NCBI GenBank assembly: GCA_013400155.1
Contig: VXBM01001540.1
Span: forward strand, 101,260 to 165,259
Direction: 5' to 3'
Source of the DNA: Helopsaltes ochotensis
Taxonomy: Eukaryota > Chordata > Aves > Passeriformes > Locustellidae
Length of the DNA stretch: 64,000 bases
The position numbers and the translations under genes are program-made. Below, piece by piece: positions 26,791 to 38,790 of this stretch. The notes under the pieces are model-generated. The model saw only the letters and a list, made by a program, of their open reading frames with translations, made no database searches and was not told the DNA's origin. The stretch's first letter is position 1; each line of letters begins with the position of its first letter.

Positions 26791-29700
26791 AACAAGACTT
26801 AGCAGAATCACAGTGGCAACAGGCAATCTAGTCTTATTTTCCTTTGCGTCTTTCTGTGCACCTGGGCTCAAAATATTGTTCCCAATTCATATTAAAAATT
26901 TCTCTGCAGCCTGAGCGTGGTTCATCCTCACTTGCTAACACCAAGCAGTTTAAAGTGGCAGCAATAAAAAGGGAACTACAGAGAGATGCTGGAGAGGCAG
27001 CTGGTGGGACACTGACTCTTCTGTAAGCTGCGTACACTTAGAAAAATAGATAAGAAAATAGGATCTATTTGCGATTTGAGAAAATTTTATCTGGAAGTCA
27101 TTAGGACACATAAAATCTGTATGTTGCCAGTGTCACTTCTGCTGTTGCTACACAGCATTAGACTGCTGCAGTAGCTGACAGGGCAGCACACACAGGGCAT
27201 TGCCAGCACAAGGAGATGGTGAGGAATAAGGTCATCAGAGTCTTTCAAGCCCCAACTTTCAGCAGAAGAATAATTAACAATAACCTCCCCCTTCTGCTCT
27301 CCTCTGGTCTCTCACCAGTCAAATGTCAGCTCTAATATATTAGGAAACTATTGCCCCCTCTTCCTCTACTTGCTGTTTAGTCAATTGTAGGAGTTTAAAA
27401 TTACCAGTTCAGAGCATTTTACTTTGTATTTGTGTCAATCATTACCCAACAAGCACAACAAGGAAGAGTACAACCCTGAGATTCCAAAGGTGTCTGATGA
27501 CTTAACAGAAGATTTCATATCCTTGCTGGAAAATAAAACAGGAAAAGGCATTTTCTCAACTGAAACCAAACTGCTTGCCCTGAAAGTGATGCTTGTATTT
27601 CAAATATTTGCATACGCTTATCTCTGCAAATATTAGAGCTTTAGAGTGAAAGTCAAACAAAACCCTGGTAATGTGGATCTCATAAAGCTCTATGAGCATA
27701 GAAACATCTAAACCAGAATGCTCTAATTAATGCAAGTGATAGAGGTGGGCAAGGAAGAAATAGTCTAGAAAGGACTTTGTTTTATTCCAAGCTGGTAGAA
27801 TTCTATGCAAACACATATATTTATGGTTTGATTTTTCTCAACCTGTTCATGCCAAGCAAGATACAACAGAAAAAAATTCTACTCTGCTCTTTATCTAACT
27901 GCAAAACTCAATGTAAGGACAAATAACTGGATACATTAAAGATATATCACTCTGCAAAATTATTCAGGCATCCTCTCACCACATGCCAACAAACATGAAG
28001 AATTAATCTCTGACACAAGGTTTGCACAATATTTTGCAGGAAAACTGAACGGTTTTTTTGATTTTATTTAAAATGTACATATCATTGACAAAGCCACATG
28101 TTTATATTCAGGAGCTACATTATAAGTATGTGAACATCCATAGATCCAGGCTAGCCTGTTAAAGTGCAAAGATGTCCAATAAATTTATATAAAGTGATCT
28201 TTGCAACTGATTTAGAACCTACTGGAAAGGAAAACTAAGCACAAAACTAAATCTCTAGAAAGAACACCAGCCACAACCAATGGATTTTAAAATATTATTA
28301 TGTAACTCCTGTCAACAACCTTTTATTCCACAGCAGCATTTTGACCAGCTTGCTGTTCCCAAAACAAATCATCAGTAGTCAGGTGTTTATAAATTCAAAA
28401 TGAATGACAACTTCAGCAGACATTGATGTTGATGGAGAAACTTAATTGAGCGAGCAAAGAGAAGAACCACCAGGTGACATAGAGATAAATGCCACAGGCT
28501 GGCCCTGGCTAGCAAGCCCCCTGCCAGGCAGCCAGGGAGTCCTCACCTGGATCTTTCCCCAGGAAGAGCAGCAACAAGCATCAAAGATGCGATTGATAGG
28601 GGCAGAATAACTAAGCCCATTACAGCAGAGATCCCAACAGGGTTTGCTGAGCCATTAAATTCCCCTTTATGACTTTTCTCCTCTTTCTGCTATGTTTGAG
28701 CCCTGACTGAGCTTTGTTCCTCACAGGCTGAGGTAATCTGGATTGCAGAGGGATGGGAGGAGGAAGAGCTATGCCAGCCAAGGGCTTCGTGGGCAGAGGG
28801 AGGGGAAGATAGTCCAGGGCTGGCCAGGGAAGCACATCTCAAAATACATGCATATTTGTCTGTCAAAAATATCCAGGTCGCTGCCAAGGAAAGTGCTGTC
28901 TCTCATTTAAACTGGATGGAAAGAGACTATGTTTGTCATTCTAATTTAAGGACTAAAGTTTCTTTTCCCTTTCCTTGAAGGATTTTTTTATTGAACCCAA
29001 ACCCTCTGCTTATTCCAAAGGATAACATTGAAAAACCAGAAGTATAATGTGCTTTTTTCTGCACCTGGTGACTGCTTTTCAACAGGAAATGGTGCTTTTT
29101 CTGCATATAAATCCCTTGCAGAGAACTTTGGGATCACACTCAATGAGCAGTGCACATTTAACAGCTTTGCAAAATTGGGACCTGTGGAAATAAAATCTAA
29201 AACAGTGTTGTGGGAAGATTTAAACTCCTTAGAAAAGGTTTACAGCCTTCTGCAAACTGCTGATTAGGGAGAGGCGGCAAGGATGCAGGTGCTAAGATAC
29301 CACAAGCCAACAAAAACTTCCTGATCTTGACCTTGGATTACAAATTGACATCACAATTTCTCTGTGTTTGTATTTCTCTGTTCTTGTATGAAAGAAAAAT
29401 GGATTGAAGCACATGAAGTCTGACGGAAAGTGTTTCTCAGTCTCTGTGGTAGAACAGGTCTTGCTGGATCTGCACATTTTGTATCTACTCAAGGTTAGTA
29501 AATAGGCTTCAGCAACAGCTCCACAATTACTTTAATCCAGGGAGACAGAGGATTTAATTGGACAAGCTGCTTTTTATTGTGAGAAAAAAAGTCCTTCAAT
29601 ACCACTGAAAGCTTGGGGAAAATGGGAAACAGTGGGAATGACTACCCCGGGATAGAGGCTGAGGAGCATCACACTTCATCCTGGGGCTCACGTGCATTTC

Positions 29701-30779
29701 ATGCCTATGTTTCCATATGCTCATTTCTTCAAGGGGGAAAAAAAACCCAACCAACCAAAAACCCAGGCAGAATTCAGGCTCTTGTTGAGAAGGACCCAGA
29801 AGGGAGCTTTCACTGGAGCTATAGTAGCAGACAAGCCAAATCTGGTAGATGTGACTGCACTAAACCCCTCTGTGCAGCCGATTCTTTGAACTTGCCACTT
29901 TTTAAACTGCAGATCCTGCTGCAGGACCCTGTATAACCCACATGTCCTCTGTTGTTCTTTGGGTTTATACAGGAGTACTTTGGCTGCCATCCCAAGCCTG
30001 GATTATTGAATATATTTTCATTTACTGTCATATTTAATCAGTCAGCATGTACGTAACGCATCCATCAAAAGGCTGCAACTTTTAGACAAAAAAGCGCAAA
30101 CAAGCAACTTGCTAATAGGATCATAATGAAAATGAGGGGACATGGGAAATACTGAGCTGTCACTTAAAAGACTCTGTGTAATTGTCATGTGGTAAGATAA
30201 GGATCAATAGCTCAGGGTTGGGACAAGCCACTGCAAATTCAGTATCCTTCTAGAAGAGGAGGTGGAAAGTGAAGAGCTTATCCCTCAGGCCGTTCTGTGG
30301 CTAGGACTACGCACAGGAGGGATCTTCCAGCGACAGGGAACAGGCAGCCAGCTCATGACTGGGAACAGCCACATTCTGAGGATCACCTGCTCAGGTGCCC
30401 CTTCCCTATTGGTTCTGGGGTGGGGACTGTCAGGGTGAAGAGCCCCAGCTCTGAGTGCATGAGTGCATGGGGTTGGCTCAGGGAGCCTGTGGCACAAGAA
30501 AGGCTCAAACCAGTCTTCTACAAACATTAAATCTCCTTTTGATGTTTTGGAGAAGCAGGATCAGCTCTGCCAAGGGAAGGAAAGGCTCAGAGAGGCATGG
30601 TGGGGAGCAAGCAGAGAAAACACTTTAAATTATGCCCAGACAGAGCTTCTGTGTTGTGGCAGATGGATGAAGACCTCTCTATCTATATTTTCTACTGGGC
30701 CATTTCTATTTTTCTTTCTTCTTATTAGGTTTTTTTTCTCTTGCTGGACTCTGGAATAATGTTGTACCTCCTGAGTGGC
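26791..30779. other. Unannotated sequence, no recognised gene
   Basis: Unique DNA. A 70-codon plus ORF at 27424-27636 and a 79-codon plus ORF at 29028-29267 have ordinary protein-like composition, but neither resembles a family I know nor shows clear splice sites at both ends. The 80-codon minus ORF at 30285-30527 lies in a GC-richer patch and is also unrecognised. Confidence 0.5.
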
Positions 30780-30977
30780 CTAGGTCTGCATACAAGATAT
30801 CACATTACCTGGAGCACAAAATACATCCACCATTTTTACAGCAATGGGCCAAGTCTTTACACTCCTCCATGCAGGACAGACAGGTAGCTCCAGGCTAGGA
30901 GGCTGTTCATGTGTTTTAAACAAAGCAATGCGAAAGCTCACAATGCACAGCAAAGTGAGGAGCAGCCTTGTTTTCAT
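30780..30977 (-). other. Small ORF with signal-peptide-like start and an overlapping cysteine-rich frame; possible exon or broken small secreted-peptide gene
   Basis: The 65-codon ORF begins MKTRLLLTLLCIVSF, a basic then strongly hydrophobic start typical of a secretion signal. Downstream on the same strand, a different frame (30894 to 30809) is open and cysteine-rich: C-x2-C-x3-C-x5-CC-x4-C-x2-C within about 25 residues. It ends at a good splice-donor sequence (CAG|GTAATG, exon end at 30809). The cysteine frame has a stop at 30895-30897, so it does not continue upstream to the ATG. This could be two exons, a frameshifted relic of a small secreted cysteine-rich peptide, or coincidence. The spacing is somewhat like a WAP or other small disulfide core but does not match one properly. 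No function is assigned. Confidence 0.2.
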
Positions 30978-32049
30978 CCATCAAACTCTCCTCACAGAAG
31001 GAGTATTTTAAGCCAGATCCAGGTAGCTAAAAGGAACTGTCACCAGCAGGATTAAGGATTTTCCTAGGTCAGAGACCTGCGCTGCTTAAGAGACAAAATA
31101 CTTTTCTACTGTCAGAAATCAAGCTTTAAGAATCTGAGGCATCATCTGAAGCATTTATGGCTCTGTACTTAACAAAGCTGCTAGACAAGCCCAGCGTCCT
31201 TTACAGCAATGTGGGAGGTCTGTCAGGTTTTGTTAAGGGCAAGAAAAATGACATTTGTGCTTACACAGATTCTGTCCCCAGATTCAGAGCGGATGGGATG
31301 CAGCTCGTGGGCTCTCTGATTCTTGTTCCTTTTGTTCTTTCTCACTGGTATCTGACCCACTTTCTCATTATGGACATTTCTTCCTTCCCTGTTCTATAAA
31401 ACTCCAGTGAAAACAGTGGAGCCTGCTGCCTAGACACTGGTAATCATCCAAGCTGATGCACTTCCCTTTCAGTCTGTGGAGTTATTCATGCTCTTGGCAT
31501 ACCAAATGCAATTTATTTTATGCAGTTTAAGTGTTTCTGGATGACAAAAGCATACTCTAAGCAGTCTTGTTTTCCCATCTGATTCTCTCCCTGCAGGAGC
31601 AGCACACATTAGGCAGTCTGAGGGCTCAGGACTCATTGCTCAAGTGCTGTGTCTGCTCCTGCTCACATCATGCCTTGTCCCAGCTTTTCCAAGCCCTGAT
31701 TCCCACAGCTGTAGGATGCTGCAGCTCTGCCACTCTCCTTTTCACCCTTTTGTTTTGTGTTACACAGGGACATGTGTCTGAAAGGCACAGGGAAATCCCA
31801 GCCTGCTCTAGGAGTTAACTCAGTGCCAGAGACAGGCTGGGCTGATAAATGGAACCAGAGCCAGCAGGGAGCACTCCCACCCCAGGGGGATCTCAGCATC
31901 TCTACACTGCTAATTCTTTTTAAACCAACACTTCAGGAAGTTAGTGTAGGGAAGAACTTGGCCACATGTCTGTAATCCTAGACTAGCTGATAAATCCTGT
32001 TACATGCTGCCATGAATTATTTACCTGGACTAGGAGAATCCAGTGGCAC
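30978..32049. other. Unannotated sequence
   Basis: Unique, moderately GC-rich DNA up to the LTR A1 target site. ORFs of 72-83 codons (for example 31157-31399 and 31567-31818) show no family resemblance. Confidence 0.5.
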
Positions 32050-32712
32050 TATGGGATGGTGTCCTTGTGCCTGAGACACACTTGCTTGAGCCCGCTGCGG
32101 CCAGCTCTGGCACCATTCCAAGCATCCGGACACCCCCCCAGGTTTCTGTGTGACCTGGTGGGTCCCAGAGACAGAGAGCACAAACTCTTTGTTATCGCCG
32201 GTGACTACAGTGGAGACAAAGGGAGGACTCTGTTGGGGGGTAACTACACAGGTTTATTGGAGCATCCTCACCCTGGAGTTCTGCCCCAGCAGAGCAATCT
32301 GACCTCTTCTTGTAGCAGTACCTAATATTTGGGGGAGGAGTAAAGAAAAGTTACTTTTTGTGACCAATGAAATGAACAAGACAGTGATACAGAGAGTAAG
32401 GGACATCTCCATGAACCTGTGAGGGGAAGGTAGGAGGGCGGTCCCTCGGGTCCTGTCCAGTCACCAGGTACCCTCCCTGTAACTTTCAAGACCCAGGGAG
32501 GGACCCCAATATAAGAGACAAGTCCCGGGGGTAGGGGAATAGATGATTGACACATAACTGTAACTTGGTAAACAAATTCAGGAGCAAACCATAAGGAAAT
32601 GAAACAGGAGCACAAAGAATGAACCATTTTGAACAATAACAAAACTAGAAAACTAAAAATGGGAATAAAAATAAACTTCTAAAAATTAGAAACTAAAAAA
32701 TGCACCACTACA
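32050..32712 (-). mobile_element. Solo LTR A1 (endogenous retrovirus, probably class II / ERVK-like)
   Basis: The element is 663 bases, lies on the minus strand and matches LTR A2 at 54323-54939 almost end to end. It is flanked by a perfect 6-base direct repeat, TGGCAC (32044-32049 and 32713-32718), the mark of integration; a 6-base target duplication suits ERVK-like elements. Its polyadenylation signal AATAAA is antisense at 32253-32258, downstream of an 'aaatatt' TATA-like box at about 32324-32330. U3 runs from 32712 down to about 32300. No internal gag/pol/env sequence lies beside it, so it is a solo LTR left by recombination between the two ends of a provirus. Compared with A2 it has about 33 extra A-rich bases near the 5' end of U3 and about 14 more in the R/U5 half. 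U3 carries a 106-codon ORF, treated separately. The class is inferred. Confidence 0.9.
32322..32642 (-). other. 106-codon ORF in the U3 of LTR A1 (not called as a gene)
   Basis: This ORF spans most of U3 and is matched at the same length and frame in LTR A2 (54582-54902). The 321-base blocks differ at 21 positions by my count, and roughly half of these change the amino acid, as expected without protein-level selection. The C-terminal part is serine/proline-rich. No retroviral protein family was recognised. Some retroviruses do carry accessory ORFs in U3, but the substitution pattern gives no support for that here. Confidence 0.3.
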
Positions 32713-33630
32713 TGGCACAATCTGGACAGGCTTGCTTACTGCAGTCAGGCTCAAATGCTGCCCAGAGAGGTGCAGGAGTTCTGCATTGCACAGGCACGTA
32801 GCCACCAGGAGCTACAGAAAGCACACCCCATCTTTCCCAATATCCAGTCAGATGAAAGGAAAGATTTATTGACCTAATTTCATTATTATGTTTGTGAAAC
32901 CTACTGGAGAAACACGTCCCTGAAGTCAGAGGTGGATGAAAACAGTACTTGGTCTACTGGTTAAGCATTGCTGGATTCTGGACAAATTTATGTTAATAGG
33001 TTGGACACATTTTTGGAATGCGATTCTTATTTTATGTCAGTTTAATTTACCAAGAACAAAGGAATTGTTTTCAGGTTTACCACGGTATTTAGCACTGTCA
33101 GTTTAAGTCATGGTTGTGCTGCTTGTAACAGAAAATAATTATTCCAATTGTGCTCTAAAATAAGTCAAACGCTCCTTTCTATTGTGATATCAAATGTTTT
33201 GTTGGCATAGGAACAAGAATCTGGAATAAAGATGTGAATTCGTATTCACATTTTCAAGAGGCAATATTCATGGCCCAGAGAAATGCTCCTGGTTGTTTTC
33301 AATTCCCATTATTCCAAATTAGAGCAACATGGCCCAGCTTGCAAAAAAGCACCCTTTGTATTGTCTGACCATTGGGGTGAAATATGCAGTGATCACTGCA
33401 TTTACGTTCAGTGAAAACAAAACCCACCAAAATCTCAAAGTTTCTTTCAAGGCTTCCAACTGGTAGCACTGTCACTCAGGAATTTGCAAACAACATGCAG
33501 ACCTCCAGAAGAATACTGATAGCCCAGGGAGCACAAGCATTTAAGGAAGGAGTAAGTATGACCTATCAACTCTTTTCAGTCTTTAGGCCTTAACAGTTTT
33601 TTATAGTTTGCATCAAAATATTTATGATTT

Positions 33631-33681
33631 CTCTCCTTTTCTTTTTTCTTTTTTTTTTTTTTTTTCCCTTTCATTTTCATT
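33631..33681. repeat. Polypyrimidine (T-rich) tract
   Basis: Almost pure C/T, dominated by a T run of more than 20 bases that ends at 33665. Low-complexity sequence. Confidence 0.9.
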
Positions 33682-33701
33682 TGGTCTGCACAGGGCAAGG
33701 A

Positions 33702-33723
33702 TCTTGTAATAGTCTTGTAATAG
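33702..33723 (+). repeat. 11-bp perfect tandem duplication
   Basis: 'tcttgtaatag' is present twice in direct succession (33702-33712 and 33713-33723). It is a slippage-type duplication and nothing else depends on it. Confidence 0.95.
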
Positions 33724-34670
33724 TAATGCTTTCCTGAGGATTCACTCAGCCCATTTCCCTGACTCTCAAGTCAAAAGAGTTTATACTTCCTTTGCTCTGA
33801 GACAGAAGGATTCCTTTTAAAGCTCAGACCTCTTTAACGAAATGAAAAGAGAGACTCTGAAAGTACTTGGCTGCTTCAAACTGCAAATCACCCAGGAAAA
33901 CTCAATCTTGGAATCGATTCATCTTAAACAAGGTAACTTGAAAGGAAAGATGGTGAAGAAGGTGTGAATTTAAGATGGAAATTTTTCCAGTAAAACAGCC
34001 TCTATTTGACTCATTGTGTTCAGAGCTCTTTGCTTGAGGCCACACCAGTATTTCTGTACTTCTGCACTAATTTTATATACATGTCTTCTCAATAATTAGT
34101 TTTATCTTCAAGCTCCGTTTAAAAATATGGGGTGAAAGAGGAGCAAAACTAACCACAATGTATAATTTATTATAATTTCCACTTTTTGTTTAAATGGGTC
34201 TGTAAAATTCTGACTGAAGAAAGAAATCCTTTTTAAAAACAGAATTAGGCTGCAAGCCATTTTAAAATCAAAACTTCTGTGGTCAAAAAAAGAAAAAAAA
34301 GTAATCTAGTTGCAATTTTAAAACTCTTTTCTCTAACCTCAAATCCATTCTCTATAAGTCAACTGAGCAGTAAAGCCAAAGCAGTATTTAGTTACTGGGG
34401 AAATATGAGACCTGCTCATAATGTTCCTCTCTGTCATTTTTTGGAAAGTGAAAAGATTTCACACTTTTTTTTACCCTTTCCTTTAACTGAAGAATAACTG
34501 TCACACTTTCCTTCTAGTTCACATTGTGCTGATTTATTTTATTTTCCCTGTGCAACAGCAGAAACAGATGATCACATTCCAGAATCCCAGAGCAGCCCCA
34601 TTTCTCTTTTGGATTCTCTGTATTTATATTCTATCCACAGCAGGAACCACACTAGAGTACGCTGATACTC

Positions 34671-35068
34671 TGTGTCCTACTTGCAGCTGGGATGGAATTT
34701 ATTTTCTTCTCTGTAGCTGAGGTTTGGGTTTAGAATGAGAATAATGTTGATAACACACTGATGTTGTAGTCATTGCTAAGGATCCCATTCTCTGAGTCAA
34801 AGAGTTTTCAGTTCCCAGGTTCTGCCAGAGAGCAGGTGCTCAGGAAGCCACAAAGGAGCACAGCCAGGACAACTAACCCAAACTGGCCACAGGAATATTC
34901 CACACACTGGAGCATCCTGTCCAGTATAGCAACTGGGGACAGTTGGCTGGGAAGCACTGTTTGCTGCTGAGGATGGGCTGGGCATCCCTGAGTGATTGTG
35001 TGGGGCATCATTTGTCCTTTTTGTATTGCATTCCTCTCTATCTTTTCCCTATTATTATTATATTTTAA
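34671..35068 (+). mobile_element. Truncated ERVL-like LTR
   Basis: The sequence begins 'tgtgtcctacttgcagctggg' and continues through 'gagaataatgttgataacac', 'cagccaggacaactaaccc' and 'aaactggccacaggaatatt', an order I recognise from a widespread avian ERVL-type LTR. The normal TATA region has drifted to 'tatagcaactgggg' at about 34925. The copy fades out in the AT-rich 'attattattatatttta' at about 35068 and lacks the 3' third with the polyadenylation signal and terminal CA. It is therefore a truncated, inactive fragment. Family naming is from memory of avian repeats and was not checked. Confidence 0.75.
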
Positions 35069-37015
35069 GGAGGAGCAGAATTTTTGTAGCAATTTGTGGG
35101 GAAATCTATCACTAAACTTCTCCCCACATGCAAAGATGGTTTGAGGGTTGTTTTCCACTGGATTTCACCCAAACTGATGTGAACTAAATCTTGTACTTTG
35201 CGCTTACACCACAGTAAAGTCACAGTCCCCAGGTCCTGGATGGGGATCTCCTAATGGCAGGAGCAGTACACATAAACCATCCAGAAATTGTCCTTACCAT
35301 ATAGAGTTTACACACTGCACAAAGGAGAAGGGAGAAGGAAATCAAAAATACAAGCAAGGTAAGATTCAGCATCCTGATAGCTGCAAGATAAGATCAGCAT
35401 CTCTGAAGAGAGCACCCGAACTCGTAATAAGCTGCAGTGCCACTGTTTACATAAACAATGCCTTTCTTCAACAGTTATCTGAAGCAGTTTTGTGATTAGA
35501 GATTATTGAGGTTTCCTAATATACTTGACTTTATCTCCGTGGGTAAGAAACTGCAGCAGAGCCTGAGGCTGCTGTTTCACTGCAAGCAGAATAAAAAACC
35601 AATATAATCAGGCTGAAAAGGGATATAAAAAAAAAAGTGTCTATTATTTTTGTCTTGGTTTCTTTTTATAAATACTAAGTCATGTCAACACTGCTGCTGC
35701 CATCACAACAGTTGTGGGATCAGCAGTGAGGCTAGAATCAAGGGTTCTGGTCCTTTGTGAATACAAAACCCTTGCAGCCAAGAAGGAGCTCACTTTGACT
35801 GTGCAGGCTTATGTGGCACAAAATGAAAGAAGTATTTGATTTAGAGACTGCAGAACATGGACTGCACTTGAAGAACAACCACAAGCCATTTATAAAGCAC
35901 AGAGCTGGAAGACAAACTTGCATTGCCTGGAGACCTCCTCTGTGTCTCATTTCACTGTGTAAAATCAAAACAAGACGGGAATCTGACAAACTGAATCAAT
36001 AATTACTATTGATAATAACAGTATCAATAGCTAGAGTCCCATCAGAGGAAAGGTTTGATCAGCACGAGTTGAGTTTCCTCCTATCAGCCGAGGGAAGGAG
36101 GTGAAGATGTCAGTGCTGTACTCAAAGACCATCATTATCTTGGAATATCTGCCAGGATCAATTCAGTTAAGATGCTTTGCTTCAGTTTATCTGTGCAAAA
36201 ATTAACATTACCACTGAAAGCACAAGGATAGATCACTGCCATGAGGTAAAAGCCATAATCACTATGACTGAACACATCCTGATTTATCTTGGTACATGAG
36301 CAGACTCAGAGCTGGAAAGAACCATAGTACTGAGCAAAAGATTTCAAAATATTCTGCTACCTATGAAAGCTCTGCTGCATCACAGAGACAGAAATCACAG
36401 CTGATCCTCCAGACAAGATCAGAGACTGTTCAATGTCTCACAACAAAACTAAAACCTACACATTAATTAGGGCTTGGAAGGGAGAATGTTGTATCCATTT
36501 AAACTGGGAAAGTACATCAGAAATTTAAATGGAAGTAAATGGATAGAACCTGGCTCTTAGAAAATAATCTGCATATATTTAATGGCTAAACATGCCTTAG
36601 ATTCTGAATTTTATGCCCCACTCAGAAGAACATTTCTAGGAGAAGACACTGTTACCTCACAGGAGAGGGGAAATTGGAAAAAATATGTACTTAGCAGTGC
36701 GCCTGCAAACATCTGAGTTACCTTCTTGGCCACCCATCTATTCTCCTTTCCCTAATTACCTTGAGTAGGATCAGAAGAAAAGGCAGTTTGGATGTGGGTC
36801 ATAAATAAAACCAACAGGCCCATCTCATTAATGATGTTTGGCTTTGTATACTGAGATGAAAGATGCTATAAGAGAAGTTATTATCCTTTATTTTTCTCTG
36901 TCTTCCTCTTTGCTGTTGCCCTATGAAAAGATGACAGCTGAAATACTGACTCTTAATAAGAAAGAGTACATTCAGCTCTTTGGGAGTGCAGAATAAACTG
37001 AGGAACAGAAAATAT
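35069..37015. other. Unannotated sequence
   Basis: Unique AT-rich DNA with only short ORFs. A small 7-base hairpin (GTGGGGA at 35096-35102, TCCCCAC at 35121-35127) is not distinctive. No gene or repeat recognised. Confidence 0.5.
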
Positions 37016-37339
37016 CAATGAGTGGTTCGATACTGCTACCGAGCACAACCAAAGGAAGAGACGCAGACACCCAGAAGGTGGAAGAGCAAAAAAGGGGCTG
37101 ACCTTTATTCTGACTCCATTAAATACATTCTTCATTCCAAGCATGGATTGGCCAAGAGTGCTGCCACCTCTCTAATCCCATTGGGGAACCCAACAATCCA
37201 TCAATTCTCTCCTCCTCCATGAAAGTATGTAAACAATTGTTGTTTATACTTAGAAGCGTGAGAAACTTGTTGCAAGAATGAAAACACATCAGAAGGCTGA
37301 AAAACCAGGGCGACAGTTAGAGACGGCATAAACCACACA
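37016..37339 (-). mobile_element. LTR fragment B1 (endogenous retrovirus)
   Basis: The sequence aligns with B2 at 59100-59388 and, more loosely, with B3 at 63807-64000. Shared landmarks in order are an antisense AATAAA (37104-37109) beside 'ggggctgacctttatt', 'ggattgg...gccacctct', 'ctcctccatgaaag' and 'atgaaaacacatcagaaggct'. Read on the minus strand it begins near 'tgtgtggtttatgcc', similar to the 5' ends of several avian LTRs. At about 320 bases it is probably a solo LTR. The ends are approximate and no clear target-site duplication was found. A 63-codon minus ORF and a 66-codon plus ORF inside it are incidental. Confidence 0.75.
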
Positions 37340-38724
37340 TTGTAACCATCAGACCCCCCAATGCACAGAATTATCATTTCCTTAATTTAAGGGTTAATTC
37401 ATATTAGTGTGAAATCAGCATTTTGAAAAATCTTCAGTTAATGCATTTTTGTAGTGAGCCTACATCAATTTAAGAATTGCATTAAGCTCTATGGCACTGC
37501 ACAAGACCACCGTGTCTTTGGAACAAGGAAATTGACACCAGATTGTGTTCTTGATGCTATCCAGGACTTCCAGAAAGGAAGGAAAACAAAGATTTATCTC
37601 ATAATATGCACAAAATCATGAAGTAAAAAAGATACAAAAACATTAATGAAATTTTGTATGTGAAAACATTAGGGTGTTACATAAAAATCTGCATGCCTTG
37701 AAATACGGAAAAATTCTGGAAATTACCTTAAAAATGTTGAGACAAAAGCATCTGACCAAGCAAGATGATTATCATATATGCTTATCAGAAAATAATAAAT
37801 ACTCTGTACACCTCACAGTGATTATCTTTGAAATCCCAAACTCGATAAGAGTCAGGAGAGAGGCATCAGTACAACACAGAATAGTTACCACCCCCATGAT
37901 GATGGGTTGATTTATTTGTGGGGTTTTCCCTCGAGGGTCTCACATATAAGGAACAGACTAACTTATCTATTTTTATTCCTGACAGTACAACATTCCAGGG
38001 CAGCTCCAAATGTATTCACCACTTAGAAGAAATATTGCAATAAACCAAGAATAAAATTTCTCTAATACTATTTCTTCAGCAAGGGCTGCAATGTTTTGGA
38101 TATACACTGAAACCATATGGCATCCTCAGCTAATTTAAGATTTAAATCACATATATAGCTGAATGACAAAATCTGTTACACACAAATGGGCACATCTAGA
38201 TAACTTTTACTTTTGATTTCATCATTTTTTATGCATATTTATGCATGTTTCCACAAGTCTACAACAGAGCTTATTACACCAGCTTATCTTCAAGTTTAGG
38301 CTCACTTCAAGTTTAATTTAAAAATTCCTATAATGTTGCTAACAACCCATTACCAAGTTGTTTTTTTTTTTATTTCCAGTGGATGTATAATATTACAGAG
38401 CAATCCAACCAAGTAGCAAGTTCTTACTGACATCAAAGGGAGAGCTTAGACCTTTAGTTCCACACTGTTTCTACATGAAAAGATTTACAAGTCCCATATA
38501 AAAGAAGTGACAGTAAATATATTTGGAACTAAAATTTGATCTAAGTCAGCAGATATCCCAGTGGGTGTTGCCCCCCTGGTTCCACAGAGCTATTAGGAAA
38601 AAAAATTATCTATGGTTAACAGCTAACCGAGGACAAACAAGTAAACAAGTTTTCTTCAGGGTGGGCTGACACGGTACCACTTTGGTGTGCACGTCTGGTT
38701 GAAGGTGATATTGTTGCACAGGCT

Positions 38725-38790
38725 TAGCTGAGGTGTTGGTGGATGCCCCATTCCCTGGCAGGTTTGAAAAGAGCTTTCCCGGGCTGGCAG
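38725..38790 (+). repeat. Possible decayed CR1 fragment
   Basis: 'ggtgttggtggatgcccca' followed by 'ttccctggcaggtttgaaaa' resembles the part of CR1 just upstream of its 3' end ('gtggatgccccatccctgga...ttcaa'). The match is short and the usual tail is missing, so this could be chance. Confidence 0.25.

Larger units (their letters stand above)
32719..34670. other. Unannotated sequence between LTR A1 and the ERVL-like LTR
   Basis: Unique AT-rich DNA. It contains a pyrimidine tract at 33631-33681 with a long T run and a perfect 11-base tandem repeat 'tcttgtaatag' at 33702-33723. No gene recognised. Confidence 0.5.

Noticed and set aside
35096..35127. Inverted repeat GTGGGGA/TCCCCAC as a possible terminator or RNA hairpin
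   Set aside because: A 7-base stem with an 18-base loop is expected by chance at this scale.
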